DNA of 62,827 nt from Firm-13 sp964579245 (GCA_964579245.1 CAZOFY010000006.1:1-62827), one strand, 5' to 3'. Positions 1 through 9,178 are shown, counted from the first letter of the stretch. Made by a program: numbers and translations. Notes: a model not told the origin generated them from the sequence alone.

Positions 1-48
1 CTCGGGAACGAGAATTTACAGCCATATTGATCTCTTCCTGACTTTGTC

Positions 49-135
49 TTACTTTACGAAATCTCTTAATGTATCATAAAATCTGAACTTTATATTACTT
101 TACGGAATCTCGTAAATTGTCATGAAATCCGACCC
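49..135. repeat. Degenerate 46-bp tandem duplication at the 3' end of the glycosyltransferase gene
   Basis: Two imperfect copies begin with TTACTTTACG, at 49 and at 95, and stay alignable for about 40 bp (GAAATCTC against GGAATCTC, then CATAAAATC against CATGAAATC). The copy at 95 is the real gene end and encodes the last residues and stop of the minus-strand glycosyltransferase. The copy at 49 encodes a similar string broken by stops. This is either a local duplication or the relic of a second, related gene that lay downstream. Confidence 0.55.
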
Positions 136-1770
136 AAAAGCGTTCAATGCGACGACTTCCTTGTATACGGATTGGAAGTTTTTTAGGCCGACATCAGGAA
201 CCCATCTTTCTTCAGGTTTGAGCGACTTCGCCGTTGAATGCTGATACGCACGAAGGCTGACCATCAGATATTGGGCATTTGGATTCATACCGCCATACGG
301 ACCCACTGCAACCTTCATTCGGCTCTTATATGCTTCCGGAAGAATGTTGTAAGCCTTCAGCAGTCCATCAGCGGACACCCATTCTGCCGCTGTAACTGAT
401 ATCACCTTATCAGAATCAACGGTATCGATCAGCTTCATAAGGGCATTCGCCTGCGTGACGTTCCAATAATCCATCTCATACATTGCAGCCGGGTCATTGC
501 CCGCAAAAAAGTTGAAATACGTCAACTCATAAGGATGATTCACCGCGATGATCAGACCGGAAGCCAGCAGCTGCAACGCAACAATTCCGATTACAACACG
601 CTTGAAGTTGCCCTTGAGGAGATCCACGATCTTCTTGACTCCGAAGACAGCGAGTGTAATCAGAAGTCCGTTCAAGAAGTAGAAATGACGCCAGCTGTCA
701 TACAAAATCGGTTGACGGATCATCGCATACCCGATAAATATCCACGTAAAAACAAGGCCCATCAGGTAGAATTTGAGCGGTCCGGCAAATATGTCCTTCG
801 CTTTCGTACGCGCGGCAGAAGCTATAGCCGTAAGATTTCCGACTATAATAAGAAGAACCAGAAGAATCGGGGTCGTTATTGCAATCATGACCGGAATATA
901 GTGCCACGGAACCGGTCTTTGAGCTGCGCCCATATAGAACACACGCCCGTCCCAATCCGAGTAATTCGATGATCGACCGAATACGTATGAGAGAAAAGCA
1001 ACCGGATCCTTCCAGGCTACCGGCGTTAACAGAATATAGAATGAGACAAAAGTGAAGACCGCCAGAATTCCCAGAAGAAAATTCTTCTTGCTCCACTCCT
1101 TTTTTACCGTGAGAGTAATAAGGTAAAGAACACCTGCAACCCCGAAGAAAAAGATGCCGGTCATGCGCATGTTCGCTGCGAAAGCACCAAATACAGCAAA
1201 CAAGACCGCATATAAACTCTTTCTCGACTCCGTCATCTTGATAAAAAACCAGAAACAGAGAATGATCATTGACATCGAGATGATGTCCTTCGAATTATAA
1301 TGCCCTTCCGCAAAAAAACGCGGGCTCAGGTATAGGAACAACGATGCAAGTAGCCCGTACTTCCACTCCCCCGTCAACTGCGTCGATATAAAGTAAAGTC
1401 CGATTACTCCAAGCATAAAAACCAAAAAGGTATACGCATGAAAAATGAGCATCAACGCACGGGGCGCCTCTGCTCCCAGATCCATAAAGAGAAACGGCGT
1501 CAGCGGATAATACACCGATTGACCATGATCGATATCCGGGTTTTCCATCATATCAGTGAACTCTATGCCGGTCGCGGATTTCTCCGGCTCCCCCTCTTCA
1601 CCTGCGAAAACGCTCGCATATTCGCGCAGGTTGGTTCCCAAGGTGCGAATTTCCATCAATTCATCCCAAGGCATACCGTAATTCGGCGTAGCCAGAATGC
1701 CGATGATAGTCATAATAACGAACACCGAGGCAAGAATCACGCGGCGCTTTTTATTTATGATTTCGATCAT
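100..1770 (-). CDS. GT-C fold membrane glycosyltransferase, GT39/PMT/ArnT-like
   Basis: This is a polytopic membrane protein of about 556 residues with roughly ten hydrophobic segments. The first periplasm-facing loop carries an acidic PWDE motif, as in dolichyl- or undecaprenyl-phosphate-dependent GT-C enzymes, which move a sugar from a lipid carrier to a protein, lipid or glycan outside the membrane. The acceptor cannot be read from the sequence. The start chosen (MIEIINKKRR) has AAGGGAG eight bases upstream. An upstream ATG at 1839 lies inside an insertion-sequence remnant and would add residues translated from its inverted repeat, so I reject it. The insertion ends less than 30 bp from the start codon and may have displaced the native promoter. 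The gene stands alone on this strand. Family assignment is fairly safe; GT39 against a neighbouring GT-C family is not. Confidence 0.72.
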   Translation of the reverse strand: MIEIINKKRRVILASVFVIMTIIGILATPNYGMPWDELMEIRTLGTNLREYASVFAGEEGEPEKSATGIEFTDMMENPDIDHGQSVYYPLTPFLFMDLGAEAPRALMLIFHAYTFLVFMLGVIGLYFISTQLTGEWKYGLLASLFLYLSPRFFAEGHYNSKDIISMSMIILCFWFFIKMTESRKSLYAVLFAVFGAFAANMRMTGIFFFGVAGVLYLITLTVKKEWSKKNFLLGILAVFTFVSFYILLTPVAWKDPVAFLSYVFGRSSNYSDWDGRVFYMGAAQRPVPWHYIPVMIAITTPILLVLLIIVGNLTAIASAARTKAKDIFAGPLKFYLMGLVFTWIFIGYAMIRQPILYDSWRHFYFLNGLLITLAVFGVKKIVDLLKGNFKRVVIGIVALQLLASGLIIAVNHPYELTYFNFFAGNDPAAMYEMDYWNVTQANALMKLIDTVDSDKVISVTAAEWVSADGLLKAYNILPEAYKSRMKVAVGPYGGMNPNAQYLMVSLRAYQHSTAKSLKPEERWVPDVGLKNFQSVYKEVVALNAFGSDFMTIYEIP

Positions 1771-1797
1771 AATATTGTCTCCCTTATGATTGATAGT

Positions 1798-2194
1798 GTC
1801 CATATAATTGGTGTAAATTGATAAATAAAAATGAGCCACAAGCTCACTTTCGGTATAATGGTTTTTGCAAAGAAACTATACACTGAAAGGAAGAACTTAT
1901 GGCTCAAGTACATCTTACACTGGAAGACGATATTCTGAAAGACCTTATGTTGGGAAACCGGGAGGACGCGGTGTCTAAGTTGCTGGAAAAAGTATTCGAT
2001 GCGGTTCTTAAAGCACAGGCAAGCGAGCAGCTAAACGCGGAGCCGTATGAACGCAGCGACGATCGAAGCAGTTATCGTAATGGGTATCGGACGCGATCCA
2101 TGACGACTCGAGCTGGAAGAACGAACCAAACGGATCCAAACCATCTACTAACTTATGCAAATACCGAAAGAGAATTTACACCAACTTTTTGGAC
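1798..2194 (+). mobile_element. Internally deleted IS256-family element (MITE-like remnant)
   Basis: An imperfect inverted repeat of about 22 bp bounds the element: 1798-1819, and the complement of 2173-2194. The inner 12 bp, TTGGTGTAAATT, is identical in both ends, and the outer part differs at three positions. Between the ends lies the intact beginning of an IS256/Mutator-type transposase, cut off after about 73 codons. An autonomous element would be about 1.3 kb, so roughly 0.9 kb is missing. I found no convincing target-site duplication. Conserved ends with a deleted centre suggest a form that an intact relative could mobilise in trans. Confidence 0.7.
1899..2117 (+). pseudogene. IS256-family transposase, N-terminal fragment
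   Basis: The reading frame starts normally (AAGGAAG, then ATG) and shows the typical IS256-family N-terminus, including the YERSDDR and YRNGYRTR strings that precede the DDE catalytic domain. Homology stops near codon 73 at TTRAG, where full-length members continue for another 300 or so residues. The frame then runs into the right inverted repeat and ends at 2198. All three catalytic acidic residues are lost, so no active enzyme can be made. Confidence 0.85.
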
Positions 2195-2329
2195 TTGACT
2201 TTATGATTTCTTGAAAACTAAACCCATTGTAGCTAAACGATACATATAAAACAATGCAAAACCCTAAAGTTCTCCTCCCCAATAATTGCAGTATTTATTG
2301 AATTCTAGCATTAAGCTACAGATTCCCCC

Positions 2330-2360
2330 ACATATCTTCCTTCGCTAATATAAGATATGT
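2330..2360. other. Inverted repeat / hairpin upstream of the lipoprotein operon
   Basis: ACATATCTT (2330-2338) pairs perfectly with AAGATATGT (2352-2360) across a 13-base loop, followed by TTT. It lies about 100 bp before the first gene of the next operon and could be a weak terminator or an operator. The rest of 2199-2457 shows no gene. Confidence 0.4.
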
Positions 2361-2457
2361 TTTGCCCTGTCTTTCCGTCTAAATTCACGGAGTTTTCACG
2401 AAAAGAGGTTTTCCTTTGTTTCATACTGTAATTAGACCACGAAAGCGAGGATTATCC

Positions 2458-4164
2458 ATGACAACAAAAAAGACTCTCTCAAAGACAAGCAGGGGTGTTC
2501 TATTTACCGTTCTTCTTTCTCTTTCTCTGGTCACGTCGTGCGCTCAGGCGTTCAACACACAAACCAGCTCAATTTCTGGCAGCGCGGACATTTCTGCTTT
2601 GGTGGAACCCGAAGCAGAAATGTCTGCGCTGCCCTCTTCCCCCTCCATAGATTTCACAGAAGATGACTTGGACTCAACCTGGTCGGAAGATACTGCAGAA
2701 ATAATCAGCCTCAAAGGAACCTCCGTCACCGAAGATGCAGAAGGAGTGAATGTTGATGGCAGCCTAATCACAATCACTACATCCGGTACCTATGTCTTCC
2801 ATGGTACCCTGTCCGACGGGCAGATTCTCGTCGATACGACGGATAAAGATCCTGTCCGTCTTGTTCTTTCCGGTGCCGACATCACATCGTCCAAAAGCGC
2901 TGGCCTCTACGTTAAGGACGCTGAGAAAGTCGTCCTGATTCTTGATGAGAATACCGAAAATGTCTTGTCGGATTCGAAGCTTTTCGCCTATGAAGATGAA
3001 GTAGCGGAGGAGCCGAATGCGACTGTTTTCAGTAAATCCGATCTAACCATCACGGGATCCGGAGTCCTATTTGTCCAGGCGAACTTCCGACACGGCATCA
3101 ATAGTAAGGACGGGCTCAAAATCGCAAATGGCTCCATTGTTGTTACCTCGGCAAAGGACGCGATCCGGGGCAAGGATTATATCGCGATTCAAAGCGGCAC
3201 CTTCACGATTGCGGCCGGAGACGATGCGTTGCACTCCGATACGAATCTGGTAATCGACAGTGGTACCTTCCAAATCAATCGATCGTATGAGGGTATCGAA
3301 AGCGCTGAGATTACAATCAACGGCGGAACCTTTCATGTCAAAGCTGAGGATGACGGGATCAATGTCGCCGGAGGACTTGACAGCACGGAAGACGCAAGCC
3401 AGGACATGCAGAATCCGTTTTCCTCAACAGGGATCAATAATTTGTTTATCAATGGAGGAAATATGTTTATCGACGCATCCGGCGATGGGATTGATGCGAA
3501 CGCCTCGATTACGATGACCGGCGGAAATGTGATCGTCTGCGGTCCGACAAATAACGGGAACGGGGCGATCGACTATGCGGGAAGCTTTACGGTGACGGGC
3601 GGAACGCTGATCGCCGCAGGAAGCTCCGGAATGGCACAGGCACCGGACGAGAACTCAACGCAGAATGCGGTGATGATCAACTCGGAGACGAGCCATGCAA
3701 CCGGAACGATCATCGACATCCAAGACGCTGACGGAAACAGTATTCTCACCTTTGCCCCTTCCAAGGATTACACATCCGTCGTGTTCTCCTCTCCCCTTCT
3801 TGTAACCGGTGAAACATATACCATTTCATATGGAGGTACTTCGGACGGAGAGCAGGTGGACGGACTATATGAAGAAGGCAAGGTCACAGGGAGTGTAGAG
3901 TCGGAGTCCTTCACGATCTCTGACCGTATCACTGTGGTTGGTCAAGCGCAACAAGCTATGGGCGGCATGGGCGGACCGGGTGCAGGGAAGAATCCGTTCG
4001 GTCAAGACAGACAAGACGGGCAGCCCGGTGACGAAGTCTTCCCATCCGGACAAGAAGGTCAGTCACCTAATGATGAAGGACTCCTCCCGCCAAATAAAGA
4101 AAACGGTATGCTCAATCCTCCGGATTCGGAAACTGATAATGAGGAGGAAGGAGTGACCAAATGA
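2458..4164 (+). CDS. Cthe_2159-type beta-helix carbohydrate-binding lipoprotein (DUF4353)
   Basis: This is an exported lipoprotein of 568 residues. The signal peptide ends at a lipobox (LVTSC, lipidated Cys about residue 28). The body is a long run of short turns rich in G-D-A/D-G motifs (for example GDDALHSDTN and ASGDGIDAN), typical of the Cthe_2159 family of right-handed beta-helix proteins known to bind acidic polysaccharides or cellulose. The tail is low complexity, rich in Gly, Met, Pro, Asp and Gln. The start follows GCGAGG; the upstream ATG-less extension has no ribosome site. The stop overlaps the next start (ATGA), and the pairing with VTC and DUF4956 genes is a recurring conserved cluster in Firmicutes. 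The cluster's function is not established; a cell-surface or polyphosphate-linked role is inference. Confidence 0.82.
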   Translation: MTTKKTLSKTSRGVLFTVLLSLSLVTSCAQAFNTQTSSISGSADISALVEPEAEMSALPSSPSIDFTEDDLDSTWSEDTAEIISLKGTSVTEDAEGVNVDGSLITITTSGTYVFHGTLSDGQILVDTTDKDPVRLVLSGADITSSKSAGLYVKDAEKVVLILDENTENVLSDSKLFAYEDEVAEEPNATVFSKSDLTITGSGVLFVQANFRHGINSKDGLKIANGSIVVTSAKDAIRGKDYIAIQSGTFTIAAGDDALHSDTNLVIDSGTFQINRSYEGIESAEITINGGTFHVKAEDDGINVAGGLDSTEDASQDMQNPFSSTGINNLFINGGNMFIDASGDGIDANASITMTGGNVIVCGPTNNGNGAIDYAGSFTVTGGTLIAAGSSGMAQAPDENSTQNAVMINSETSHATGTIIDIQDADGNSILTFAPSKDYTSVVFSSPLLVTGETYTISYGGTSDGEQVDGLYEEGKVTGSVESESFTISDRITVVGQAQQAMGGMGGPGAGKNPFGQDRQDGQPGDEVFPSGQEGQSPNDEGLLPPNKENGMLNPPDSETDNEEEGVTK

Positions 4165-4886
4165 CAATCGCTACCTTTAAGCGTTATGAGCTGAAGTATC
4201 TTTTATCAGAGACACAATATCTATCAATCCTACCAACTATAAAAACAAATATGAGTCCTGATCTATATTGTAAAAACGGAAAAAACTACTCGATCTTCAA
4301 CATCTATTACGACACCGACGATAATCGGCTGATCCGTACTTCGCTCCAAAAGCCTTTTCATAAGGAAAAGCTCCGTCTCCGAAGCTACGATTCACCCACA
4401 AGGCCAGACAGTAAAGTTTTTCTTGAAATCAAGAAGAAAACCGGCGGAATGGTCCACAAAAGACGCGCCACCATGACATGGGCAGAAGCTCTTTCTTTTC
4501 TAGAGAACGGTGTATTCCCGGCCTCTTCCTCCTATATTGATCATCAGGTGGTCAAAGAGATCTCCTATTTTTTACACGAAAATCAAGTCTCTCCAGCAGC
4601 GTATATCGGGTATCGACGCCAGGCATTTATCGGAAAAGAGGACAAAAGCTTTCGCCTCACCTTTGATTTTGACATCCGAACACGTCGCGATGAGCTGCGT
4701 CTCGATACGCCGTTTTCCGGACAGGAACTATTGCCAAAGAGCACCTGCCTCATGGAGATCAAGATAACAGACGCTGTGCCACTCTGGCTTGCCGCTCTTT
4801 TATCGGAACATCAGGTCTACCGGACCGGCTTCTCTAAGTACGGTCTTGAATATCAAAGGAGTAAAGAAGAATGTTATACGCACTGA
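4161..4886 (+). CDS. VTC-domain polyphosphate polymerase-like protein
   Basis: This 241-residue soluble protein matches the VTC tunnel domain that in yeast Vtc4 polymerises polyphosphate from ATP. Visible family signatures are FKRYELKYLL at the start, a YYDT strand, KLRLRSY, EIKKK, and MEIK with GFSKYGLEYQ at the end. These supply the basic and acidic residues lining the phosphate tunnel. It begins inside the stop of the preceding lipoprotein gene, behind a strong GGAGGAAGGAG site, and overlaps the next gene by 16 bp, so all three are translationally coupled. No SPX domain is present, as usual in bacteria. Activity is inferred from the family; some bacterial members may have other roles. Confidence 0.88.
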   Translation: MTIATFKRYELKYLLSETQYLSILPTIKTNMSPDLYCKNGKNYSIFNIYYDTDDNRLIRTSLQKPFHKEKLRLRSYDSPTRPDSKVFLEIKKKTGGMVHKRRATMTWAEALSFLENGVFPASSSYIDHQVVKEISYFLHENQVSPAAYIGYRRQAFIGKEDKSFRLTFDFDIRTRRDELRLDTPFSGQELLPKSTCLMEIKITDAVPLWLAALLSEHQVYRTGFSKYGLEYQRSKEECYTH

Positions 4887-5593
4887 CAGAAACAGCCGGG
4901 ACACTGGACTCGCTATTGTCCTCTTCTACCGAGAATGGCTTATCGATCCAAGCACTGCTTCTTGCAATTGCCGGTGCGCTCGGACTCGGCATGCTCATCA
5001 GTCTCACCTATCTTTTTACGCATAAAAAAGAAGGCTATTCCGGAAGCTTTGTCATTACCCTTGTCATGCTGCCGACGATCATCTCCGTACTGATTCTACT
5101 GATCGGCAGCAACGTCGCAAGGGCCTTCAGCCTTGCAGGAGCCTTCAGTCTAATCCGGTATCGCAGCGCTCCGGGAGATCCAAAGGATATCGCCTACGTA
5201 TTTTTTACGATGGCCGTCGGCCTGGCCTGTGGGATGGGATTAATTCCTTATGCAATCGTTTTTACCTTAGTTGTATGCCTGATTATGATCGTTTTACACC
5301 TGACGCATTTTGCCTCAGCGAAAAGCGAGTGCCTGCAACTTACAGTCACCATTCCGGAGAACATGAATTACCAGGGACTTTTCGATGATCTGCTCATGAA
5401 GTACACCGAGTCCTGGAAGTTGAAACGAGTAAAAACGAGTGATTTTGGCACTCTATTCGATATCGTTTATCAGGTTCGCATGAAGACCGACACAGACCAG
5501 AAAAAATTCATTGACGAGCTGCGCTGTCGGAATGGAAATATGACCATCTCTCTCGTCCTGAAAGAATTTGATGAACGCGTCGCCGTGATGTAG
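4871..5593 (+). CDS. DUF4956 integral membrane protein
   Basis: A 240-residue membrane protein with about four transmembrane segments in the first 150 residues and a soluble C-terminal domain of about 85 residues. The diagnostic DUF4956 string SLIRYRSAPGDPKDIAY sits after the third segment. The gene has its own AAGGAG site inside the end of the VTC gene. DUF4956 proteins are nearly always found beside bacterial VTC genes, which suggests a membrane partner that moves or anchors the polyphosphate-linked machinery, but no member has a proven function that I know of. Confidence 0.85.
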   Translation: MLYALTETAGTLDSLLSSSTENGLSIQALLLAIAGALGLGMLISLTYLFTHKKEGYSGSFVITLVMLPTIISVLILLIGSNVARAFSLAGAFSLIRYRSAPGDPKDIAYVFFTMAVGLACGMGLIPYAIVFTLVVCLIMIVLHLTHFASAKSECLQLTVTIPENMNYQGLFDDLLMKYTESWKLKRVKTSDFGTLFDIVYQVRMKTDTDQKKFIDELRCRNGNMTISLVLKEFDERVAVM

Positions 5594-5683
5594 TTATATC
5601 TCGAAACACATCTCGCCAGAAGGAAGATTTCTTCTGCCTCTGTGAAGCCCAATACAAGCGCCTATCCGTAGGTCATATCGGGA

Positions 5684-7009
5684 TTATAAACCTTGATTTT
5701 TAAGCCCGCCGATGAGCTGTACGTAGAACTCCCGCACGTCAAAGCCCTTGATGTTCTCTCTTGTCAAATCGATGACATCACCATGTGACACGCCCCTCTT
5801 TCCCTTAGTCGTGATAACGGCAAAGGAAGAGCCCCACTTTGAGGATTCAACGGAAACCAATCCATCATTGATTCCGTCATGCGGTTGGATCAGCCGGTAG
5901 GAGTGATTCAGCGGGAACCGGCCTCCGGAAGAGCTGTTCATGCGGGCTCCAAAGCTCTGATAGAAGACGCGCGGGTCATCCGGAGTGATCGCGTTGAAGG
6001 CTTCGCAGGCTCCCGGAGTCAAATCGTTCACTGCGGATAGGAAGTCCGGATTCAAGTCACCGAGCTTCATTAAGGTCGAGTTGTATTGCCTTGCGATCCC
6101 GTTCTTTGTCTTCTCTGAAATTCTGTTGAGGAGATGTTCGGCATACCGACATCCGTGATGAGGCGTACAAATAGTCGTCAGTGAAGCCACATGATCCCCG
6201 GCACCGAAATGGGTAATGGCAGAACGGACATCGAGTCCTCCCTTAGAATGTGCGATGACATTCAGCTTCTCACAGCCCGTTGTCTCGACGATTTCTTTGA
6301 TCTTTTCCGCAAGTACGCGGCCACAATCCATAGAAGACGCGGCCGACTGGTGATTGCCGTAATGGATGACGGCTCCGTGCGTAATCAGCTCATCCGCGGC
6401 GCGTCCCCAATAGTTGATGTATTTCATGTCCCGAAAAAAAACGCCGTGTACCATGAGGAGCGGATATTTGGTCCTGCAGATCTCATCCTTTTTTCGAAGC
6501 TGATTCGTGACAAGCTTATCATTCTCGAATACGGCTTCATCCATTGCGACCTGTATCAGATGGAAAAGCATGATAATGTTCAAGACAGGTATCCACCCGA
6601 AAATAACACCCAGAACCCGTTGTTTGAGGCCAAGTTGGGCAGAGGTAACGTAAATGCGAAAGATCCCGTTCCAGAACAGCAGGGCCTCGACACATATGCA
6701 GATAGCAATCGACAAGGTCCAGGGGGCGATTCCGATCTCACGAACACGATACAGCGTGAAGGTGTAGAGAATGACGGACAAAGCGGACGAGGCGATAAAG
6801 ATAATCAGTTGCTCACAGCCCTCCGCACATACCTGTAAACGCTTCTTCAGCATTTTTCGAGTATATCGGGCCGGACAGAAAAGCACCTGTAAATAGCAGG
6901 CGACCGGTATCAACCATAAATAGTTCCACCCTGTCCCCTGAGCCAGTAAAAGTAGATTTGCCGTAAGAAAAACCACGGCTATATATAATATACGGACCGG
7001 AAGCTTCAT
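5684..7009 (-). CDS. Membrane-anchored alpha/beta-hydrolase, triacylglycerol lipase-like
   Basis: 441 residues. The first 170 hold four to five hydrophobic segments; the rest is an alpha/beta-hydrolase. The oxyanion strand reads PLLMVHGVFFRD, the nucleophile elbow is AHSKGG (a variant of GHSxGG), TICTPHHG follows, and the acid and histidine regions are NDGLVSVES and GVSHGDVIDL. This order is that of bacterial lipases of the triacylglycerol lipase family. The start has GGAGGA just upstream. Substrate and side of the membrane are not evident. It converges with the DUF4956 gene, and no strong terminator is seen in the 90-bp gap. Confidence 0.78.
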   Translation of the reverse strand: MKLPVRILYIAVVFLTANLLLLAQGTGWNYLWLIPVACYLQVLFCPARYTRKMLKKRLQVCAEGCEQLIIFIASSALSVILYTFTLYRVREIGIAPWTLSIAICICVEALLFWNGIFRIYVTSAQLGLKQRVLGVIFGWIPVLNIIMLFHLIQVAMDEAVFENDKLVTNQLRKKDEICRTKYPLLMVHGVFFRDMKYINYWGRAADELITHGAVIHYGNHQSAASSMDCGRVLAEKIKEIVETTGCEKLNVIAHSKGGLDVRSAITHFGAGDHVASLTTICTPHHGCRYAEHLLNRISEKTKNGIARQYNSTLMKLGDLNPDFLSAVNDLTPGACEAFNAITPDDPRVFYQSFGARMNSSSGGRFPLNHSYRLIQPHDGINDGLVSVESSKWGSSFAVITTKGKRGVSHGDVIDLTRENIKGFDVREFYVQLIGGLKNQGL

Positions 7010-7083
7010 GGCTCCTCCAGACTTTTATCCTCAACCGGTTATCATTTCTTAAGAAAACGATCGGATACTAGCTTTTCATCGGT

Positions 7084-7527
7084 TCAGCTGATCCATAGGT
7101 TGATTTCTCTCTCGCGGGATTCCTGACTGTCGCTGGCGTGAATCAGATTCTCACACAGGCGGTCCTCCGAGATTGCCCGTTCCAACGTATCTGTGGCGAG
7201 ATCTCCACGGATTGTACCCCGATCCGCCCGAGCCGGGTCTGTCGCTCCGGCAATCCTCCGAACATCAGATATAATCGTCTCCGATTCTCCGGAAAGAATC
7301 ATGGGGATCACGTATCTTCCCACATAGCTGCGAATGACCCGCTCGCGAAAGCTCCCTCCTTCGCGCTCGATCAACTCGGCATAGTGCTTCGTGATTCGAT
7401 CCTCGGTCACACGTACATAATCAAAAAACTGTACTGAAAGACCTGCCTCGCGAAATCGCTTCATTACGGGTCCGACGAGGCCTTTATCCAATGTCTCCGG
7501 CTTAAGAATAATAAATGTCGTATACAT
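7084..7527 (-). CDS. ndk: Nucleoside-diphosphate kinase
   Basis: A complete NDK of 147 residues, close to the family norm. It transfers the gamma phosphate of NTPs to NDPs through a phosphohistidine. The ATP-binding lysine lies in ILKPET, the conserved GATDPARADRGTIRGD segment is present, and the active-site histidine lies in NLIHASDS (usually N-[IV]-[IV]-H-G-S-D, so Ala replaces Gly). The C-terminus is normal. It stands about 75 bp upstream of the lipase gene on the same strand and may be cotranscribed with it. Confidence 0.93.
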   Translation of the reverse strand: MYTTFIILKPETLDKGLVGPVMKRFREAGLSVQFFDYVRVTEDRITKHYAELIEREGGSFRERVIRSYVGRYVIPMILSGESETIISDVRRIAGATDPARADRGTIRGDLATDTLERAISEDRLCENLIHASDSQESREREINLWIS

Positions 7528-7734
7528 TTCATCACCTGCAGCTGACGACTGCCTTGCTTTTGACGGTCAATTAATAAATTATTTCCGATAAATAGACTAC
7601 CTTTTCATGCTCTTCTTTGCAAGATAAAAGCCACGCCAGCTTCCTCTTTTTGTTTTTTTTTCTCGTTTTTCCATTACCTACATGGAAATTTAACGATATT
7701 CAGTAAAATTCAGCAAAAAATGTATGAAATTATT

Positions 7735-7763
7735 TTGATTTTTTCCGAGAATCAATTTATACT
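7735..7763 (+). promoter_or_regulatory. Putative sigma-A promoter with a long leader
   Basis: TTGATT (7735-7740), a 17-bp spacer and TATACT (7758-7763) form a good vegetative promoter in an AT-rich stretch. Transcription would begin near 7770, leaving an untranslated leader of about 215 nt before the lipoprotein gene at 7989. The 7528-7988 region holds no gene; I found no known riboswitch in the leader. Confidence 0.5.
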
Positions 7764-7988
7764 TGGTAGGAAGGTTTTGAATCGGAGATTCTTGCCTGTA
7801 TTGCGTAGTCATTCACTGTATGATAAGTTATTCTATGAATGATTTGCGCTTTGTATTGTTTTCTTTGTCTTCCTTTGATTAATGCAGAGCGGAAGATGAG
7901 CAATATACATACACAGAATCCGCAGGGACAGTAATTGGGGCGGTTTCAACAATTTACTATCAATAGAAAGTAAGAGGGGTAACAGAAC

Positions 7989-9086
7989 ATGAAAAAATTT
8001 ATCACGGTAGCTTTCTGCTTAGTAGCATGCTTTTGCTTAAACGGATGTAATTTGCTGCCACAGGCAGCTCCTTCGCCCGCACCCAGTGAATCCGTTGCAG
8101 AGACATTGGCGACCGACGCACCGGCAGCTTCCGAAGCTGAGCAGACAGGACCTACTGCAGCTGAGATCAGCGATGTACGACATGGTTTCTTTGTCAAATC
8201 AGCAGAAGGCTCCTTTCTTCCTCTTGTGGATAAGATGCCCGAGAACAACACCACTATTAACGACACTATCGTTTATACGGGTTCTTTTTTCTGGTGTACA
8301 CCTGAGGTATTTGATTCCATTCCCAGAGTGAAGACGAATGAATCAGATCTCGTATATTTCCAGGACTATTCCGATCCTTTCCTGAATTCCCCGCTGGTTT
8401 TGGAGCGTCTGGAGGATAAGGGATTCACCTTTGGTATTACCTTCCATCAGACGGCTGTCGCCGCTGCTGAAGAGGCAACCGGTGAGACCACTGTTGCAAC
8501 CGAGACTTCTGCCGCCGCAGAGAATCTTCCTCTTCTTGGGAATATCAAGAATCCTCTCTATTTACAATATGCTACGATTTTCCCCGGATCATCTGCCGAG
8601 AAGGTTTTCGCCGGACAGTTGGATTTGGACGCGTATGTCTTTACCAAGATCAACGACGATGCTTTTAAGCCGGACTCTATTCCTTTCTATAAGACCTCTT
8701 TCTACAACATGCTGACGAAGAACACCAAGACTCCGGACTTGGCTGATACGTTCAAGGAGAAGAGTGAAGACGGGGCGACCGGAGTGCTGGAGAATCTTGA
8801 CGCAGGCGCTCCATACACGCTTCATGGATTTAAGGGAACTACGCCCGTTGCCATCGAGCTGACTGCCGATGTCCGTTGCCTCACTCCTGTCTATCCGTAT
8901 ATTCCTCTGGATACTCTTCAGTCCTATCTGATGCCCGAAGATCTCTCCGCGAGATTCTGCAAGGTTGTCCTTCCTGACACTTTGGTTGAAGGATACTACA
9001 TACTGAATGGCACCACCATTTTCTATCTGGAAAACGGCGTTACGGAGGAAGAAGCAGCAGCGGCAACAACAGCTCCGGCTGCCTAA
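7989..9086 (+). CDS. Unrecognised secreted lipoprotein
   Basis: 365 residues with a type II signal peptide: two lysines, a hydrophobic core, and LNGC with the lipidated Cys near residue 20. A linker rich in Ala, Ser, Pro, Thr and Glu follows (to about residue 60). The folded part has two halves of mixed strands around a second Ala/Thr/Glu-rich linker (about 155-180), and the tail is again Ala/Glu-rich. I do not recognise the family. The gene has its own promoter and a perfect terminator, so it is monocistronic. Its acidic, low-complexity linkers suit a protein spanning the cell wall. Confidence 0.8.
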   Translation: MKKFITVAFCLVACFCLNGCNLLPQAAPSPAPSESVAETLATDAPAASEAEQTGPTAAEISDVRHGFFVKSAEGSFLPLVDKMPENNTTINDTIVYTGSFFWCTPEVFDSIPRVKTNESDLVYFQDYSDPFLNSPLVLERLEDKGFTFGITFHQTAVAAAEEATGETTVATETSAAAENLPLLGNIKNPLYLQYATIFPGSSAEKVFAGQLDLDAYVFTKINDDAFKPDSIPFYKTSFYNMLTKNTKTPDLADTFKEKSEDGATGVLENLDAGAPYTLHGFKGTTPVAIELTADVRCLTPVYPYIPLDTLQSYLMPEDLSARFCKVVLPDTLVEGYYILNGTTIFYLENGVTEEEAAAATTAPAA

Positions 9087-9114
9087 TCCTCTCTCTACTG
9101 TATACAAATCAAGT

Positions 9115-9147
9115 AGGGGCTGTGATGTAACCATCACAGCCCCTTTT
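9115..9147 (+). terminator. Rho-independent terminator
   Basis: AGGGGCTGTGATG (9115-9127) pairs perfectly over 13 bp with CATCACAGCCCCT (9132-9144) around a TAAC loop, then TTT. It ends the lipoprotein transcript. Confidence 0.9.
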
Positions 9148-9178
9148 CCTTCTTTCTTTTGCCTGCTCCATGAAAGAC

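Noticed and set aside
10..20. A second IS256 right end (GAGAATTTACA) at the window start
   Set aside because: Only about 10 bases match and the following bases (GCC) differ from the element's ACC; too short to claim.
1771..1839. Extended N-terminus of the glycosyltransferase
   Set aside because: The extra codons are translated from the insertion-element inverted repeat and lack a ribosome site.
7764..7988. Riboswitch in the long leader of the lipoprotein gene
   Set aside because: I could not find conserved riboswitch core motifs or a terminator/antiterminator pair.
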